From: Montifringilla adamsi | Taxonomy: Eukaryota; Chordata; Aves; Passeriformes; Passeridae | Direction: 5' to 3' | DNA: 64,000 nucleotides | NCBI GenBank assembly: GCA_017590115.1 | Contig: JAGGNK010000002.1 | Coordinates: forward strand, 16,673,264-16,737,263 | Part shown: piece by piece, positions 51,001 through 64,000 of the stretch | Position numbering within the stretch: position 1 is the stretch's first letter | Layout of the letters: each line of letters begins with the position of its first letter | The notes under the pieces: generated by a model | The model's input: only the letters and a program-made list of their open reading frames with translations | The model's database searches: none | What the model was told of the DNA's origin: nothing | Position numbers and translations under genes: made by a program

Positions 51001-54000
51001 GACTGCAGTTCTTGTTTGGGCCATGTGTAAAGCTAAATTGGAGATGTCAGTATCAGCTCCAGATCCCTTCCCCCNCCCCCGACTAGAGCTTTTTCAGATG
51101 CAAAACTGCCTATTATCAGCTCCTTGGACTGATCATCTTCCAGAATAACTCTAAAACCAGATCCTCTGCAGTTTAACTAAAGCTGGAAATGGAAGGTTAC
51201 AGAAAGAAAGAAAATAATCTCAATTTCCATTTCCAGGAAGCGCTGTAACACCTTCCCTCCCATCCCAAACAAAACATCTCAGCTGTTCAAGCCAGCCAAC
51301 ATCTGCCAGACTGCCCAAGATCCTTGAGCAACTCTGTGCCAGCAGAACAGAAAGTGTTCTCCATCCTGTGCCTGGGCACCCCTTGGAAAGGGAAGGCACA
51401 AACCCATTTATTCCTGCCCAGCACAGGAGGACCCAGGTGCTGCACCCAGCCAAGGAAACAAGGGGCTGTCTGCACACTCCCAGCTTTGCTGGATGCTGGG
51501 ATTTATTTGTCACGCTGCAGATGGGCGATATTGGAATTCGTTATGACAGGCAGAGCAGAAAGGGCAGACAGAGAGCTCAGGGGAAGGCAGACTTCTGGGG
51601 AAAGGGAGATTAAAAACCAGGGGGAAGCAGCAGCCCACCCAGGGAGACCTTCCAAAGCACCCAGCTGATGCTGGAATTCAAATCCATTTTATTTCCCACT
51701 AAAACTGATGAAACAACATCTCTGTTCCCTAACTTCCACAACAATAAAACTGGCTCTTATGAAGATAAGCTCAAAGAACTCCCATTTTTTAAAAGCCCAT
51801 TATAGATCATTTTCCCCTCATTAAAGTTCAATCCAGAAAACTGAAAGAGTTATTTCAAATGGATGCCGCTCAAGAAAACTTCTTTCACAGAAACACAGAC
51901 ATGTGCAGGGAAGCTGGAAAGATGGCAGCAAGACCAAGCACTATTCTGCTTTCCTTTATACTCTTTTTTTTCTGTTTAAGAATACATGCATTTTTAGGTG
52001 AAGAAAACCCACACACCATTTACTTTTATATCTCTGAGGAATGAGAAGTGCAAACACAATGCAAGAAAGTAGAAGGTTAAAAGATTAATGGAATTCAAAT
52101 ATAAGCTAAAAATTTAATAATTTTGAATTAAGATTAGCAGTGTTTATAATACGTTCTGCTAGAGAGTTTGACACTGGAACAACTTTACCCCATCTATACA
52201 TTTGTCTGCCATTAAGAGATATTGAGAGGAGTTCTAGAAGTCAGTAAATAGTCAAAAGATACTTTAATTTTATGTACACTTGATAAAATTATAAGTGTGC
52301 TGCTATTGCAACGTCCAACTGAACATAAAGCAGGATGTAGGTGAACCTTGTTCATTTTCAGATGAAGTGCACAAGTCACCACCAGCTCATTCAATTTTCT
52401 AGATATTGTTTTGCCACACAATCTCTCCTACTGAAATAGTTATATTTCATATCAATGAAAATAAATATCTCTGAAATAAGGAGAAAATACCAGACAAACA
52501 TCTAAACAAGGGTCTTCAAAGGCAGTCTGAGGTGGTGTTTCTATTTGAGTTTTTTTTTTGCACAGTTTAAACATTACCAGTCCAGTTCACCCAATTAGTG
52601 TCAAATATTAATTAACTGAAGTCTGTCACCTTTCAAAGCAGTTGTTCAGCTTAAATCTTTCTGAGGTGGGTTACCTTCAGTTCTTCTGAGAAGAATGGTG
52701 CTACTTGATACAAAATACATAAATACTCATTTCAGGGAGACTAGACAATTGGTTTAGGATTGCTTGTTAGAATGTCTGCCCAGTTCCTTCCCATCATTTC
52801 TGCTAATGAATAACCAAACAATTAGTGCTCAGGTGCACTAACATGGAGAATAACAATGACTGAGGGCAAAACACCCCCCTCAGACAGCGCTGCAAGGATA
52901 TTTTATGTTCCCCTGATAGCAGCAAACAGGTTTTCTGTCATTAGGGCAAAGCAACAGAAATCCAATTAAAGTTTCAGAACCACATTTGATGTAAACCTGT
53001 TTACCCAAAGCTATCTTTTGGCTGGACTAATTACTGTTACTTTACAAGTCCAGTTGTTAGAGATGGCTCTAAACTGATCCTCAGGCCATTCCTTAAGTGA
53101 CATCCCATTGTGGAGAAGGCAGAGGTGAAGACCATCAGACAATATCAGCTCCAAGATATACAGCAGTAATATTAAATATTAATTCCTCTTCTGCTCTCAG
53201 ACTTCTTTAAGAGGGCTTCACTTTCATAACTTTAGATGAAAAATTCACAATTTATTTATTTATTTTTTTAATCACCAGGATAAATGTACTTTTACTTTGT
53301 AAATAATGGCTGGATTTCCAGAAACCGAGATCATTTTCACCATGACCCTAATTCCACTAGGAATAGCCTAGCATTTCTTTATTGATACTTGGAAAAAGAG
53401 AAGCAATAAACCCCTCTAAATACCGATTCATTTGTAGAAATAGCTTCACATGGCTCTCATGGGACCACAGGGAGACAGCACAGTTTAAGTAAATAATCTC
53501 TCCCAACCCAGCTGAACCATTTGCTGCCCACTGTCCTTTTACCACAAATGTCTGCACATCTACTCTGTTTGTGTCAAGCTGCCACCAGCTCTGGCTATCT
53601 GTACAGCTATTTCCAGCCTTTTCTTCCCCTATCCTTGCCTCACAGTTTTATCTGCTATGTATTATCTTCTATGTGTTATTTTTCAGGTTTTCAGTGTTTA
53701 ACTAGAGCAAGTTGTTCTACCACCTTCGATTTTTATAAAAAAACATATTGTACAATGGTAAATTTGCCATAAATTTTCACAAGTAACATGAGTTCTTTTC
53801 CCCCTCTCATATTTTTTTTTCAGCTAAGTAAGATACTCCAGCAGTTACAAGAATAAATATATATACATACATATTATAAAGTTGACTACAAAATAATGAT
53901 ATCTAAAATGACTTACCCTAAATCCTGTTTACAAAGGTGTTTTGTATAAAAGAAGTCTGAGTGCTGCTAAAAGTCATTAAGATTATGGTTCCTCACATTT

Positions 54001-54144
54001 TATCTGCTCTAAGAACACCTTATCAGCATAACAATCACAATTGCCCAGCTGTAACATACGAGTGCATTTCCTACCCACACTCAAGCACCTTCCTGAACCA
54101 GCACTGCTGATATTTTAGGTATTTAACACAGCACCAAAAGTCAC
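48063..54144. other. Unique sequence, no gene seen
   Basis: The frame at 48343-48678 (111 codons) has no recognised feature. Base 51075 is n, inside a C-run that was probably hard to sequence. A GC-richer block at 51240-51670 shows no repeat family I know. Confidence 0.5.
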
Positions 54145-54197
54145 GGGCTTGATTAACTGGGGCAAATCTCCATGGGCTTGACTAATTGGGGCCAAAC
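54145..54197. repeat. 29-bp direct repeat, two copies
   Basis: GGGCTTGATTAACTGGGGC starts at 54145 and GGGCTTGACTAATTGGGGC at 54174. A small local duplication. Confidence 0.85.
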
Positions 54198-57100
54198 TGC
54201 TTCCAGATCTCTCAGGTTTCCATTTGGATTGGAAACCCTTGCCCATTGCCATACAGATTCATCAGCTACTAAAAGTCAGCTGTAGCAGCGTATTTTTACA
54301 TTCAAAATATGTCTGTTAATTAGTCATATAATTTAAGCTTTCAAGTGATCTTTCATTTAATTTCATCTGAGTCCCTGTCCTACTGTCAAATAATGGTTCT
54401 ATCACACACTTTTATTACTTTGGGAAAACCAGGATTCAGGTGGGGTGGAGAGCAACAGTAAGTAGGTACGGACTCCCTAATGGCTCTGCTTGTCATTTTG
54501 CTTTGCTTCAGACACACTGTTACAACTGTGACACATTATCAAAAAATTAAATCAAAAATTAAAACTTCAGGGAGCCTGAATGTCTGGTTCTAGTGACACA
54601 ACACCTAGTCAATATCTATCTCTTCAATTTGCCAGCAGAGCTTGCATTTTACCTCAGCACATTTAAAGGCTTCCGTTTTAAATTACAGCCCAGTAGAAAA
54701 GGCCAGAACAACAAGGCTGCTTTGTAAAGTAGAATTTGCATCCCTGGATCCACGCACAGGTCTGTTAGACCATCAGTAAATCACATGAATGATGTACTAA
54801 TATTTCTTTCTTCATTAAGATACTCCTTGGTTTTGAGGAGAAGAATTTCAGATGGCATTAAAAAGCCTTATGGTACCACAAAAAGGTCAACACAAATGCA
54901 GATATAAAATGGATACTTGATTGCCTGAGGTAAATTTAATCTCAGGAACAGAACCATTCAGAGTTACATGCACATTTCAGCTGCGCAGTGCTGCTCTTCT
55001 GAAGTGCTAAAAGCCAGGGCAAGACACCCAGCTCATCGTTCCTCCTCCTCCCACGGGAGCTGCAGCTCCACTGGCACACACAGTGGACAGTGGGGGAAAT
55101 TCTCATGTAAAGTAAACTTAAAAAGACTAACACAATGATAAAATTACTAAGCCAAGTTTAAATGGTACTAATTGGTAACTTTCCCAGAGAGACAGGTTGG
55201 TTTTCCAACCCTGTGTTCAGTTCTTTCCATGGCAAAGAAACTCAGCAGGAGTCTTTTATACCAAAGCCAAGCGAAGTTTAAAATCAGTAAATCAATAAAA
55301 ATTGCTCTAACAGGCCACCTTCCTCTATAATCTTTTTAACTTCTATTTTCAATCAATTCATGCTTTCTGTGATATGTATAATTATCTAACATGTTATTTT
55401 GCCATAAAAAACCCCTATGATTTAGTTACACTCTACAGTCCTGCTCTCTGACAACAAGCTTTGTGTGACCTCTTAGCCACTCCCAGGAGCTCAGCAACCT
55501 CAGAACAAAGAATTAATGGCACACACACAGACTGCACTGCTCTGAGCAACCAGAACCAGTCAAGAGTTAATTCTGTCTGGTCACACAGACTTTGTGAAAC
55601 TTGCTTTCTGTATAGGCTTGGAGGAGTTTGTTTTTGTTGTCCTTCAGTCTGTCATGTGAGACATGCAGCAAAACAATCGGTATCCATCCGAGTGACACAC
55701 TAATATCTAGGGATGAAAACATGACACAAGAACAAGGTCTTCCTGTCCTCCTAACTGAGCTCTTTCCTGGCCACAGTGATAAACTGTTACAGAAGAAGGA
55801 AGATGAGAGACAGAGGCAGAAAAGCAAAGTGCTCCACTCTGTTTAGCCTGATTTATAGCTGACAAATGACTCAAATCACACTGAATCACCTCAAAGAAAC
55901 CAGCAAAAGAACCTCAAACCAAAATCCCAAAACTCTACTAAACATTAGTCCTGTGCCACAGAACAAAATGTGGTTGCTTCCCCCCACCCCATATAACTTC
56001 ATTTTGCACTTTGGATCATTACTTAGGGGCAGACAATTTTATTATCATAAATTTAAAGTCTTTTAAGTTTCAAAGCAGTATTTCAACTAAAACTTCTAAA
56101 TCAATATTTAAATTTATTTAGAAGATAGACACTTTTACCTTCAAATACCCTGAGCATATTGAAGTACACAAACTGTTTTCTATAGTTATGATGTCACACC
56201 ACTTAATATTTAAGTCCAAAGTGCAGTACAGTGACCTTACACAATTTTAGATATAAAAAAGGAGCATTTCTCACAATTACATGAAATTAGGAATCACGTG
56301 GCCTTTGTAGACCTCTTACACATTCAAGCCAGCATTTGCTCAACATTGCAAACACAGCCAGCCAAATACACATTATTTCTGTGGCATTTTATCACAGAAC
56401 CTTACTCAGTGTCCATCTGATTCTGCAGAAAGACTCCACCTGGCACAAAAGCAGGAGATGAAACCCAGACAAGCTTTTCAGAATGCTGGATCACTTATGT
56501 TCCCTGGATTAACCACTTAGTTGGGAAATAATGGAATTAGGCTAATGGAACATAGTGTTTTCTGTAATCGTATATTGTGCAAGCACTTTGCACATTTCAA
56601 ACACAGACTTCAGCTCTTCTATTCCCTTACTGTATCTGAAAAAAAGCATCGTTAAGGAACTGCCCTCTTTGCTGTTCATCACTCCAAAGACCGCAGCGCA
56701 ATGTCTGAGGGAGGCAGACAACCCTTTCACTTACTTTCCTCAAATTAGATCTCATCCACTCTTGGTAAAAACCTTACAGCTTAAGTTACCTGGGCCACTT
56801 AAGTGTTGAAAACCAGGCTGGCTGTGCCTCTTCTCAGAGATTCCCAGCATAAAAGTCCTACTACTTTGGGGTTTCCAGCACTCACAGAGGAAAAATAGTA
56901 TTTGTATGTGATGTCAGGTACTGCAAGACCTGCTATAATTGCTATGTATTTTGTTATAATTTTAAAAAATACATTTCTGGGAAGGTTGGACAAGAACAAT
57001 GTACAAAAAAAAATCTAGCAGCAAATGCCATTAGAAACCAAATCCATGACAAACAGGTAAATTATCTTGGTTCTCTCTAATAAGACCATTTCATCATTAA

Positions 57101-60100
57101 ATTTGGCAATACTTTACACAGCATGAGCTGCCCCTGTAATCAACACAGGGGCATTTACAGTGAGGGGAATGGATCCACATTCTGGGGGACAAGTGAGGGC
57201 TGAAAAGGAGGTTCAGGAAATTCAGCACTGAGGTACAATCTTTGTCTGTCCCACTCTCCCACCAACTTAAGATCATGTCTGCCTCTCATTAGAGCATCTG
57301 GAAGTTATGAGCACCCACACTGAGATGAGAAAATGCCTCTAAGTCCACAAATTCTTCAAGTAATGAACTGGAACGTGGAAAGAGACAGTAAAAGGAAAAG
57401 GTAGAATCTAGCAGGGATTGGACAAAAGTTTGCCTAAAGCAGCAATCCCTGCTTAGCAAATTCTCTGCCAAGCAATTTCTACCTACAAGAGGTACATTCC
57501 ATTCCCTCAGCCTCCAGTGTCTTTTAAAGTTAGACCTCCTGTCTTGCTGCAGTTTATGGCACATTTTTATTGGGTGTACTTAGGAAGCAAGCAAGGCCGA
57601 CTAAACAGATTTCCTCCATGACCTTTACTACCGTCAGCTGAAAACAATTTAGTCCATTTTAAGTCATTTGAGAGCACTGTAAACATTATCCAAGGGGCTT
57701 AGGACTGACTGCCTAAAACATGGCCTTTCAAGCTGACAGCTGACAAAAATCCTCCACTTTAAACCATTTTAAAAGATATGATAAAGGTTCTTATCCTGCT
57801 GAAACAGAAAGGAATTTTCCTTTTACCACTAGAGAATAAAGATGCCTTTCATTCCATTTAAGGAATCTTGGGGTTTTGTTTTGCCTTTCTTTTGAGAGAC
57901 ATGGGAAAAATGAAGGAAATAACCTAATGTACTCAGATACTTTCTCTCTTCAATAAAAGTTCAATCCACCCAATTAATATAAACCAAAAAGTGAAACAAA
58001 TAGGGTGAGCAAGAAATGAAAGAGGCCATGCAAACAGGAAACCTTAAATAGGCCATAACTTGGCTGGAAATTGAAAAAATAATAACTATGCAGTGCATTT
58101 TTATTAACATTTGGCATGTATACACACCAGTTTTAACCCATTCATACGCAAGGGAAGACAGACATAACTCTCCACACAGCCAAATTGATGTGGGCAAAGA
58201 TACATTTTCATAGTTTGGCTATTTCAGAGCATAGGATCACTCTGCTTATCAACCCAGTCCTGGGCACAAGGCAACCTGACTTAACCAGAAGTAACCAGGG
58301 AAAGCAACACACATGATGGATTCCATATGGCAACATAGATGATCCCATTCAAATGAAATTAAATGGATTTCAGGCTATGTAACACAATGAAAAGTATTCC
58401 ACATTTATTTGGCCTTGTCATCTCACAGGACTAAAACAGAAAAATTCTTATGAAGCATGTATTCCATTAACAGTTTTTAGAAAGTGTATAAACGTCATGA
58501 CTACCAGTTTAGAATCACCCTGCCTTCCTCTTAAAACTAAAATAAAATCAACTGCAAACAGGCTGGAAATATACAATGACATAGTACTTATTTCCTGTGT
58601 AATTGCAAAATAATTCTGAAAACAGCCAAAAATATTTCGAGATTCACTAGACATTCTGCTATGCAGATTTACTTGGCACTCTGAGGTACCAAGCAGTTTT
58701 ACACAAAAACTCCTAACAGTGAGCTAAAAAAAAAACAAAATAAAATATACTCCCTATTTAAATCATTTTGCTCCTTTTACAGTTACTTAGTTTGATACTG
58801 TACCAGTCTTTGTAGCAGCACCCTGTTGTGTGTGCTGTCTAAAATACTCTACTGTAGTCTAATCAGCCACACACCCTTTGTTTAAATCCTAATCTTCCCC
58901 AACTTTGCCCTACCTGCTGAACACCCACTGAGAGCTCCCATAGTTATTCTTGTGACAGGGAAACAGCAAGGATGAGACACAGTGTGCGTGATAGGAGGGA
59001 TGCACAATGACTGAAACCTCAAAGGAAGGCCACCCTGCCCATCTGCATTCTTCCTCTACCCCACCTTCTGTGAAAAGGACCTCAGAAATAGCATTGAATT
59101 ATTTTATTGGCGTTTGAGTGTGTAAAAACACACCTCTATTACTGAAATACCCAGCATCACTTAGCAGGTAAAATGAAGGCAAGAAAGGAATACCAATCTG
59201 CATCTACCTGTCTTTCACTCGTAACATACTGAATTTCCAGCACGGCACATTTTTTTCAGGTTTTAATTCCATTGCCTCTCTCATACTGGGCACTGTTTTT
59301 TTCTAAGCTGAGATCCAGCTACTCAAATAGAAGGATTCCACCCTAAAAGCAGAATGCAAACACACTTCTGGAGAAAAGCTTTATCAGCTCGCACATCCTC
59401 CACAGAACAGTGGGATTTATCCAACCACCTTGCTGTTACAAAACATTCAGTTGCTTCAGGGCTTTCAAAAGCTTGTTCTTGTCTCCTGTCATACCATTTT
59501 AAGCTACTTTGTTCCTCAGAAAAAGCACAAGAAACATCTTTTTCCCCCCATTCCTCTGGCACAGCAGCACTGCTGGACTGACACCTCTGCTTCCCTCGCC
59601 CTGCAGGATGAGCAAGGTGCCCTGAACTGCTCTAGGCAGCCACAGGAGCGCACAGGACACAAACACAAACTGCAAATACACACAAAAATGCTGCAAACAG
59701 CTCAGATACCAGACAGCTCTCTGGGTCATCTTGTACAAAATTACTCCCATTTCTCAGAAAGCTTAAGATGGGTTTGATTTCATGTTCAGGAACCAAACCA
59801 AATAAAACAGAGTTCCTTCACTAAAAATAAGAGTCAGAGTTTCCAGCTTAGTATTTATTTGCATTCAATTCTTTCTTAAATTCTTATTGACTTGAACTAT
59901 TCTCACTCATCACACTAATTTATTCAAAAGCAAATTCTTTATCCTAAATACAGTCCAAAAGGGATGGAGAGAAGATTCTCATCCCATGGTAGAATTTTTC
60001 ACCAGGTCTTGGTGGTCTTCCATGCAGAAATATCATTGTGGTGGATTTTCTTCCCTTTTCCTTTCTTGTCTTTTTGTCTAGGCATTTCATGTCTCTAAAC

Positions 60101-62039
60101 ACATTAAGGGAACCACAGAGATTTTCTCTTCATTCAAAATTCACAGGTTTTGAGAAATCAAATGAAATCTAAAGAAGTTCCAGATTACAGATGGCAACTG
60201 TCAATTTTGCTTATGTTTGTAAGATTACCTTTAAGGGAAACATTCCTTAATCAGATTTCATGTGCTTTGCCCATTACATCTCTGCAGTATTGCTGATGGG
60301 GGAACTCCACTGGCAGAAAAACCTTCTCCTTCAAATACAAAATGAATTTTATGTTTTTTTTTTTTTTTTACACAGTTTGAAAGGCAAGAAGATGGGCTTC
60401 TCCAATTGCAGAGATAAATCAGGCGAGTGCAGCCTCACCAAACAGGGGACACAATTCCACAGGATAGAACAGGACACAGCTGGGAGAGGGAAAACCTTCC
60501 ACAGAGTCCATACAAGGCGAGATCCAGGCAGACAAGGCAGGGTCAGAGACAGGACTGGGCTCAGGCCAGTCACAAATTCCACCTTCCTGCGAGAGATAAG
60601 TCTGGAGACAAGGAAGCCACAACAGCTCCAAGGTTCTTCCAGGAGAACCAGTCCCTGAGCCAGGAGAGCAGGAGATGTGTTGGGCTCAGGTGTTGCTGGG
60701 GCACAGCACAGGCAAGAGCCCCAGACCATTCTGGTCAGGGCAATTAAGGTTCATTAGTGCAGCCTGACACAAAGCAGGGACGCTGCAGCCTCCAGGGCAC
60801 TATTTAAGGAAAAGTGAACATGGAGCAGGGACTGTTCCCTGTTTCCCTGGCTCTCACACCAACATCTGTTTCAGGTTAAAGCTGTATCAGTTTCCATTAC
60901 CAGCATTTTAACTTGGAGCTCTTTGGAAGGGTTCAAAAGGAGCATAAGGAAACTCTTAGCATACTTTTAAGGGCAGACACTTGATCAATCAGAAAACTAA
61001 TATAAATTACATAACTGGACAGGAAAACAAATTCCAAGCATTATAATTTATCCTGCGAAGGATCTTTAACACACTCATCATCATGAGCCAGGGGAAAGAG
61101 GAAAGCATGACTCACTCACGACTGATAATATCTCAAATTAGGATTGAGCCCAAGTAATCACTGAGGATGCAGAGCAGTCTGAAATTTTAAACAGAAATGC
61201 TATTTTCAAATTATACTGTACCAACTGCAGCTGACCAGCCATTGTACTGCTTACACATACTTTCAGTATTAGCTTCTCTACAGTATTTTCTGTTAAATAA
61301 CTTTCTAAAACAAGGGATGAGAATGACACCAAGTAGCACAGGTGTGAATCCTGCTAAGATATCGTTAGATTTGCAAATCAATTAACTCATTAGGCAGAAA
61401 AAGTGTGTGAATCTATGATGACCATTTCAAAGCACAGCTGTTGTGGTAAAACAAGAAAAAAAACAGTTGCAAAAGGGCTTGTTGAGGATATCTGGGTAAA
61501 ACCCAAGGAGTTTATAAGTTGAGGAAAGCACACAGCATCCATTATGGAATGGGCTCATTTTTCTGTCTTATCAGTAGAGAAGGTGGTGATTAACAAAGTC
61601 CAAGTATCAAAACAAGCAATAGAAGAGGATTTAAGTTCTGTGGCTCCCAGACAGTTTCCTTTCATGCAGACACTTGTTAACAGGTAATCCCTGTCTTCAC
61701 ACAAACCAACTTCTGAGCAGGAGAATTGGCCCAGCTGAAGTCCAGTTCCCCAAACAAAGCTCTTCCCCAGGCCTCCCTGTGGTTTTCCTGCCTTTACAGT
61801 GTCTGCAAGGTTGTTAGAACACAATAAATGCTCCTCTCAAATCCTTCTGCTCTCTCAGTCATTCATAAAGGATATTAACAAAGACATTTCAGAACTTAAG
61901 AAAAAAGGAACAGTTTATAAGAAAGATGCTGGAGAAGTAATACAGTTTATCTATACTTTTGCAGAGCTTTAGAGGCAGCCCATTATAAAGAGCAAATCTA
62001 CAAAGTTACCTTAAAATATCTGAGTTACTGGAGTAGATT
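54198..62039. other. Unique sequence, no gene seen
   Basis: Includes a 16-T run (60354-60369), a small inverted repeat TGTGCAA/TTGCACA (56576-56594) and a GC-richer block (60400-60800) with several overlapping frames and CTATTTAAGG near 60801. No exon, RNA gene or repeat family could be supported. Confidence 0.5.
60354..60369. repeat. Poly-T run
   Basis: Sixteen uninterrupted Ts followed by ACACAG. It could also pass for a polypyrimidine tract before a splice acceptor, but the following frame shows no protein features. Confidence 0.8.
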
Positions 62040-62250
62040 AATAAAAGCAGATTTCAAATCAAAGGAGACTTGCAAGTGGGAATAGTTTCCAAGGAGTGCA
62101 GCAAGTACAGGAGTGCCACAAGAATCAATATCAATACTAGTCCTTTTACTATCTCTTAAGATTTACACAATGCCATATGGACTGAAGTGACAATATTCAC
62201 ATAAAGTACAAAGCAGGGGCATTCAGCACCAAGCAAGGTTTACAATTCAC
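62040..62250 (+). mobile_element. Possible decayed LINE reverse-transcriptase fragment
   Basis: GGAGTGCCACAAG (62110-62122) would encode Gly-Val-Pro-Gln, the start of the conserved GVPQGS-type motif of LINE reverse transcriptases. It is followed at the right distance by TAGTCCTTTTAC, which fits the next conserved 'LGPLLF' block, but with substitutions. The flanks fade quickly and a stop follows (TAA at 62158). It would be an ancient CR1 or L2/L3-like relic. The match is short and I could not confirm it. Confidence 0.25.
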
Positions 62251-62964
62251 ATGCAGAGAGGGTTCACTCTGCTACAAAGGGGACAGTGATGGAAAACAAA
62301 AAGCAACACAACATTTTAATGAGTTATATCCTACAGAGATGTGCAGCAGAAAGAGCTGCCCCAAAAAACAACTGTATTATTCTTCTAACTTGATTATTTA
62401 GTTACCAAATTCTTACCAAAGGGAAAGAACATTTTGTGATACATTTGTGAAGCTCAATTTATGTAACTAGTTTCTTTGTTTGAAATAAATAAATTAGAAG
62501 TCAGGAGAGCATAATGCAAGAATAATAATTAGTACATCAATTCTGTAAGAGAAAAAAAATGCAAAAGGAATTAGTACTTATAGTGAGAATATTATTTATT
62601 TAGGAACCACGCTGGATATGTCCTGCCTGAAATGCTATACCTTGGATTTAATATGAGTTTGATGACCATTGACATCTAGACAGGATTGTGGTTCAGTTAC
62701 AGCTTCTAAAAGTAATAAACTCATGGACATTGAAGGGTTCATATGAAAACTTCTTGATCACATATTTAATGTACAGTTTGATGTGCACACAGAACATATA
62801 GAGGGATTAAATGGAACCCTCACACTGCAGTTACCAGAGCTCTCCCACCATTACATACACTTCATTTTCCGCCATCACCTTCAATAGCCATTGACCACAA
62901 TGTTGAATAATCTCACCTGTTCAGCATACAGAAATGATCATAACTAGCACCATCCAAAAGCCTC
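62251..62964. other. Unique sequence, no gene seen
   Basis: AT-rich. The last 90 bases (from about 62875: CCATTGACCACAA, later CCAAAAGCCTCAGACAAA) resemble parts of the repeat unit that follows and may be a degenerate first copy. Confidence 0.4.
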
Positions 62965-63612
62965 AGACAAAACCACACATTTGTAAAATTCACCTGTAGC
63001 ATGAAAATCCTCAACTTTAAGCCTTGTTTTCTAGTCAAGCAAACCTTTTTTTAGCTTCTTTTCCTTCTGACTGGGACGTCAGTGGCCAAAGTCTTCAGTT
63101 TTACCATTAATATTAACCAAAACCACAGCTCAACAGACCACAACAAAATGACTTCTCGGACAAAGAAAGACACACATCTCGGGCAGCAGCTAAAACCATA
63201 CATTTGTAAAATTCACCTGTAGCATGAAACCCCTCAACTTCAAGCCTTGTTTTCTAGGCAGTAAACAATTTTTAGCATTTTTTCCTTCAGACTGAGTTTC
63301 CAGTGGCCAAAATCTTCAGCTTTCTCATTAATATTGACCAAAAACCACAAACCAAACCAAAAAGCCCTCCTGAACAAAGAAAGGCATGCATCTTGGGCAA
63401 CAGCCAAGAATCACAGACTTGTAAAATTCACCAATAGCATGAAACCTCTCAACTTCGAGCCTTGCTTTCTTTAGTAAACCATTTTTTAACATCTCTTCTT
63501 TCAGACTGAGATTTCAGTAGCCAAAATCTTCAGCTTTACCACTAACATTGACCAAAAAACCACAGACCAGACCAAAAAGACCTCCCAGACAAAGAAAGGC
63601 AGCAGCGGGCAG
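62965..63612. repeat. Tandem array of three units of about 220 bp
   Basis: TTGTAAAATTCACC occurs at 62981, 63204 and 63419, giving spacings of 223 and 215. Each unit runs through AGCATGAAA, CTCAACTT, AGCCTTG, GCCAAA/TCTTCAG, ATTGACCAAAA-type words and GACAAAGAAAG. Copies differ by scattered substitutions and small indels; the third ends early in a GCAGCGGGCAG sequence that merges with a GC-rich block. No unit has a long open frame. It is not a CR1 or any satellite I can name. It may belong inside a larger element, such as an LTR retrotransposon, whose right side leaves the window. Confidence 0.92.
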
Positions 63613-64000
63613 CGAGGCTGGAGCTCTGCACGCCCCTTACCTTCCCCTGGAGCCTCTGGGGACACCTCCTGGACGTCAGGATTCCTCCTCCCAGCAGCAA
63701 CCAGGCACCGAGCAGCTTCCACCAGCTCTCACAGCCCTCAGCCATGTGTCCACACCATGGAACAGCAGCAGGGTGGGGTGGGAGGGCTCTTGTGTCCCCT
63801 CCCAGCAGCTCCCACAGGTGGTCCCGGGGCAGGTGGCCCTGGCAGCTGTGGGTCGTTGTTCCTAAGGATCCCACAGGTGTGCACAGGTTCTCATCACCAC
63901 CCCCAGCTCAGCTGCAGCCATTCACCCACAGCATCCCAACCATCGCGTGTTTGATTTAGCCTGCAAGTGATGTTTTTATTTTTGGGCCTAAAAGTACAGG
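63613..64000. other. GC-rich block beside the tandem array, truncated by the window
   Basis: A sharp rise in GC to about 63900, with many overlapping frames and no recognised protein, then a return to AT-rich sequence. It could be the non-repeated part of the same element as the array, or a CpG-poor GC-rich unique segment. Confidence 0.35.
63771..63786 (+). other. G-quadruplex motif with single-base loops
   Basis: GGGTGGGGTGGGAGGG has four G-runs separated by T, T and A. Single-base loops are the arrangement known to give the most stable parallel quadruplexes. It lies in the GC-rich block right of the 220-bp array. Confidence 0.8.

Noticed and set aside
51240..51680. GC-rich segment considered as a CpG-island promoter
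   Set aside because: CpGs are few, and no first exon with a donor site and protein-like frame is visible.
60400..60830. GC-rich segment with a TATA-like CTATTTAAGG, considered as an LTR or promoter
   Set aside because: No TG...CA ends, no second copy in the window, no polyadenylation signal in place and no protein-like frame downstream.
1..64000. Endogenous retrovirus or hepadnavirus genes, tRNA, rRNA and CRISPR arrays
   Set aside because: No retroviral or viral protein motifs, cloverleaf or rRNA-like sequence, or spacer-separated repeats were seen on either strand.

Overview
The window looks like about 64 kb of bird nuclear DNA, probably from a songbird or other neoavian lineage. It is AT-rich overall and almost free of protein-coding sequence. 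Its recognisable interspersed repeats are mainly CR1 LINE 3' ends with the characteristic avian terminus; the three minus-strand copies read from GAATCAT-like ends on the plus strand. There are no Alu, B1 or L1-type repeats, and no operon-like or microbial features. The best reading is an intergenic or deep intronic stretch with low repeat content. One ambiguous base (n) lies at 51075.

Layout. Four CR1 copies (1050-1339, 3991-4440, 12237-12392, 16631-16955) all lie in the first 17 kb. Between them are the only two places that suggest coding: a possible last exon on the minus strand (9376-9574), and a stop-free frame of 800 nt on the plus strand (9883-10683) with an AATAAA and a GT-rich stretch just after it. 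Neither matches a family I can name, and both may be noncoding. From 14 to 18.7 kb come a 105-bp tandem duplication, a very homogeneous 42-bp minisatellite (16347-16500), a possible ancient MIR-like SINE, and an AATAAA followed 16 nt later by a 26-A tract.

The 19-62 kb stretch is mostly unannotatable unique sequence. It holds small inverted repeats, including a 20-bp-arm hairpin at 46582-46627 and an exact 18-bp palindrome at 46880-46897. It also has blocks that look like conserved regulatory DNA (about 35.1, 43.8-44.3 and 47.9 kb). That is inference from composition and motif content only.

The right end is the most structured part. A possible old LINE reverse-transcriptase scrap (about 62.1 kb) precedes a tandem array of three roughly 220-bp units (62965-63612). 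The array runs into a GC-rich block carrying a tight G-quadruplex motif (63771-63786), cut off by the window edge. I found no convincing complete gene, tRNA, rRNA, CRISPR array or intact virus-derived gene. No new multi-gene system is visible; the right-end composite repeat is the best candidate for something undescribed.
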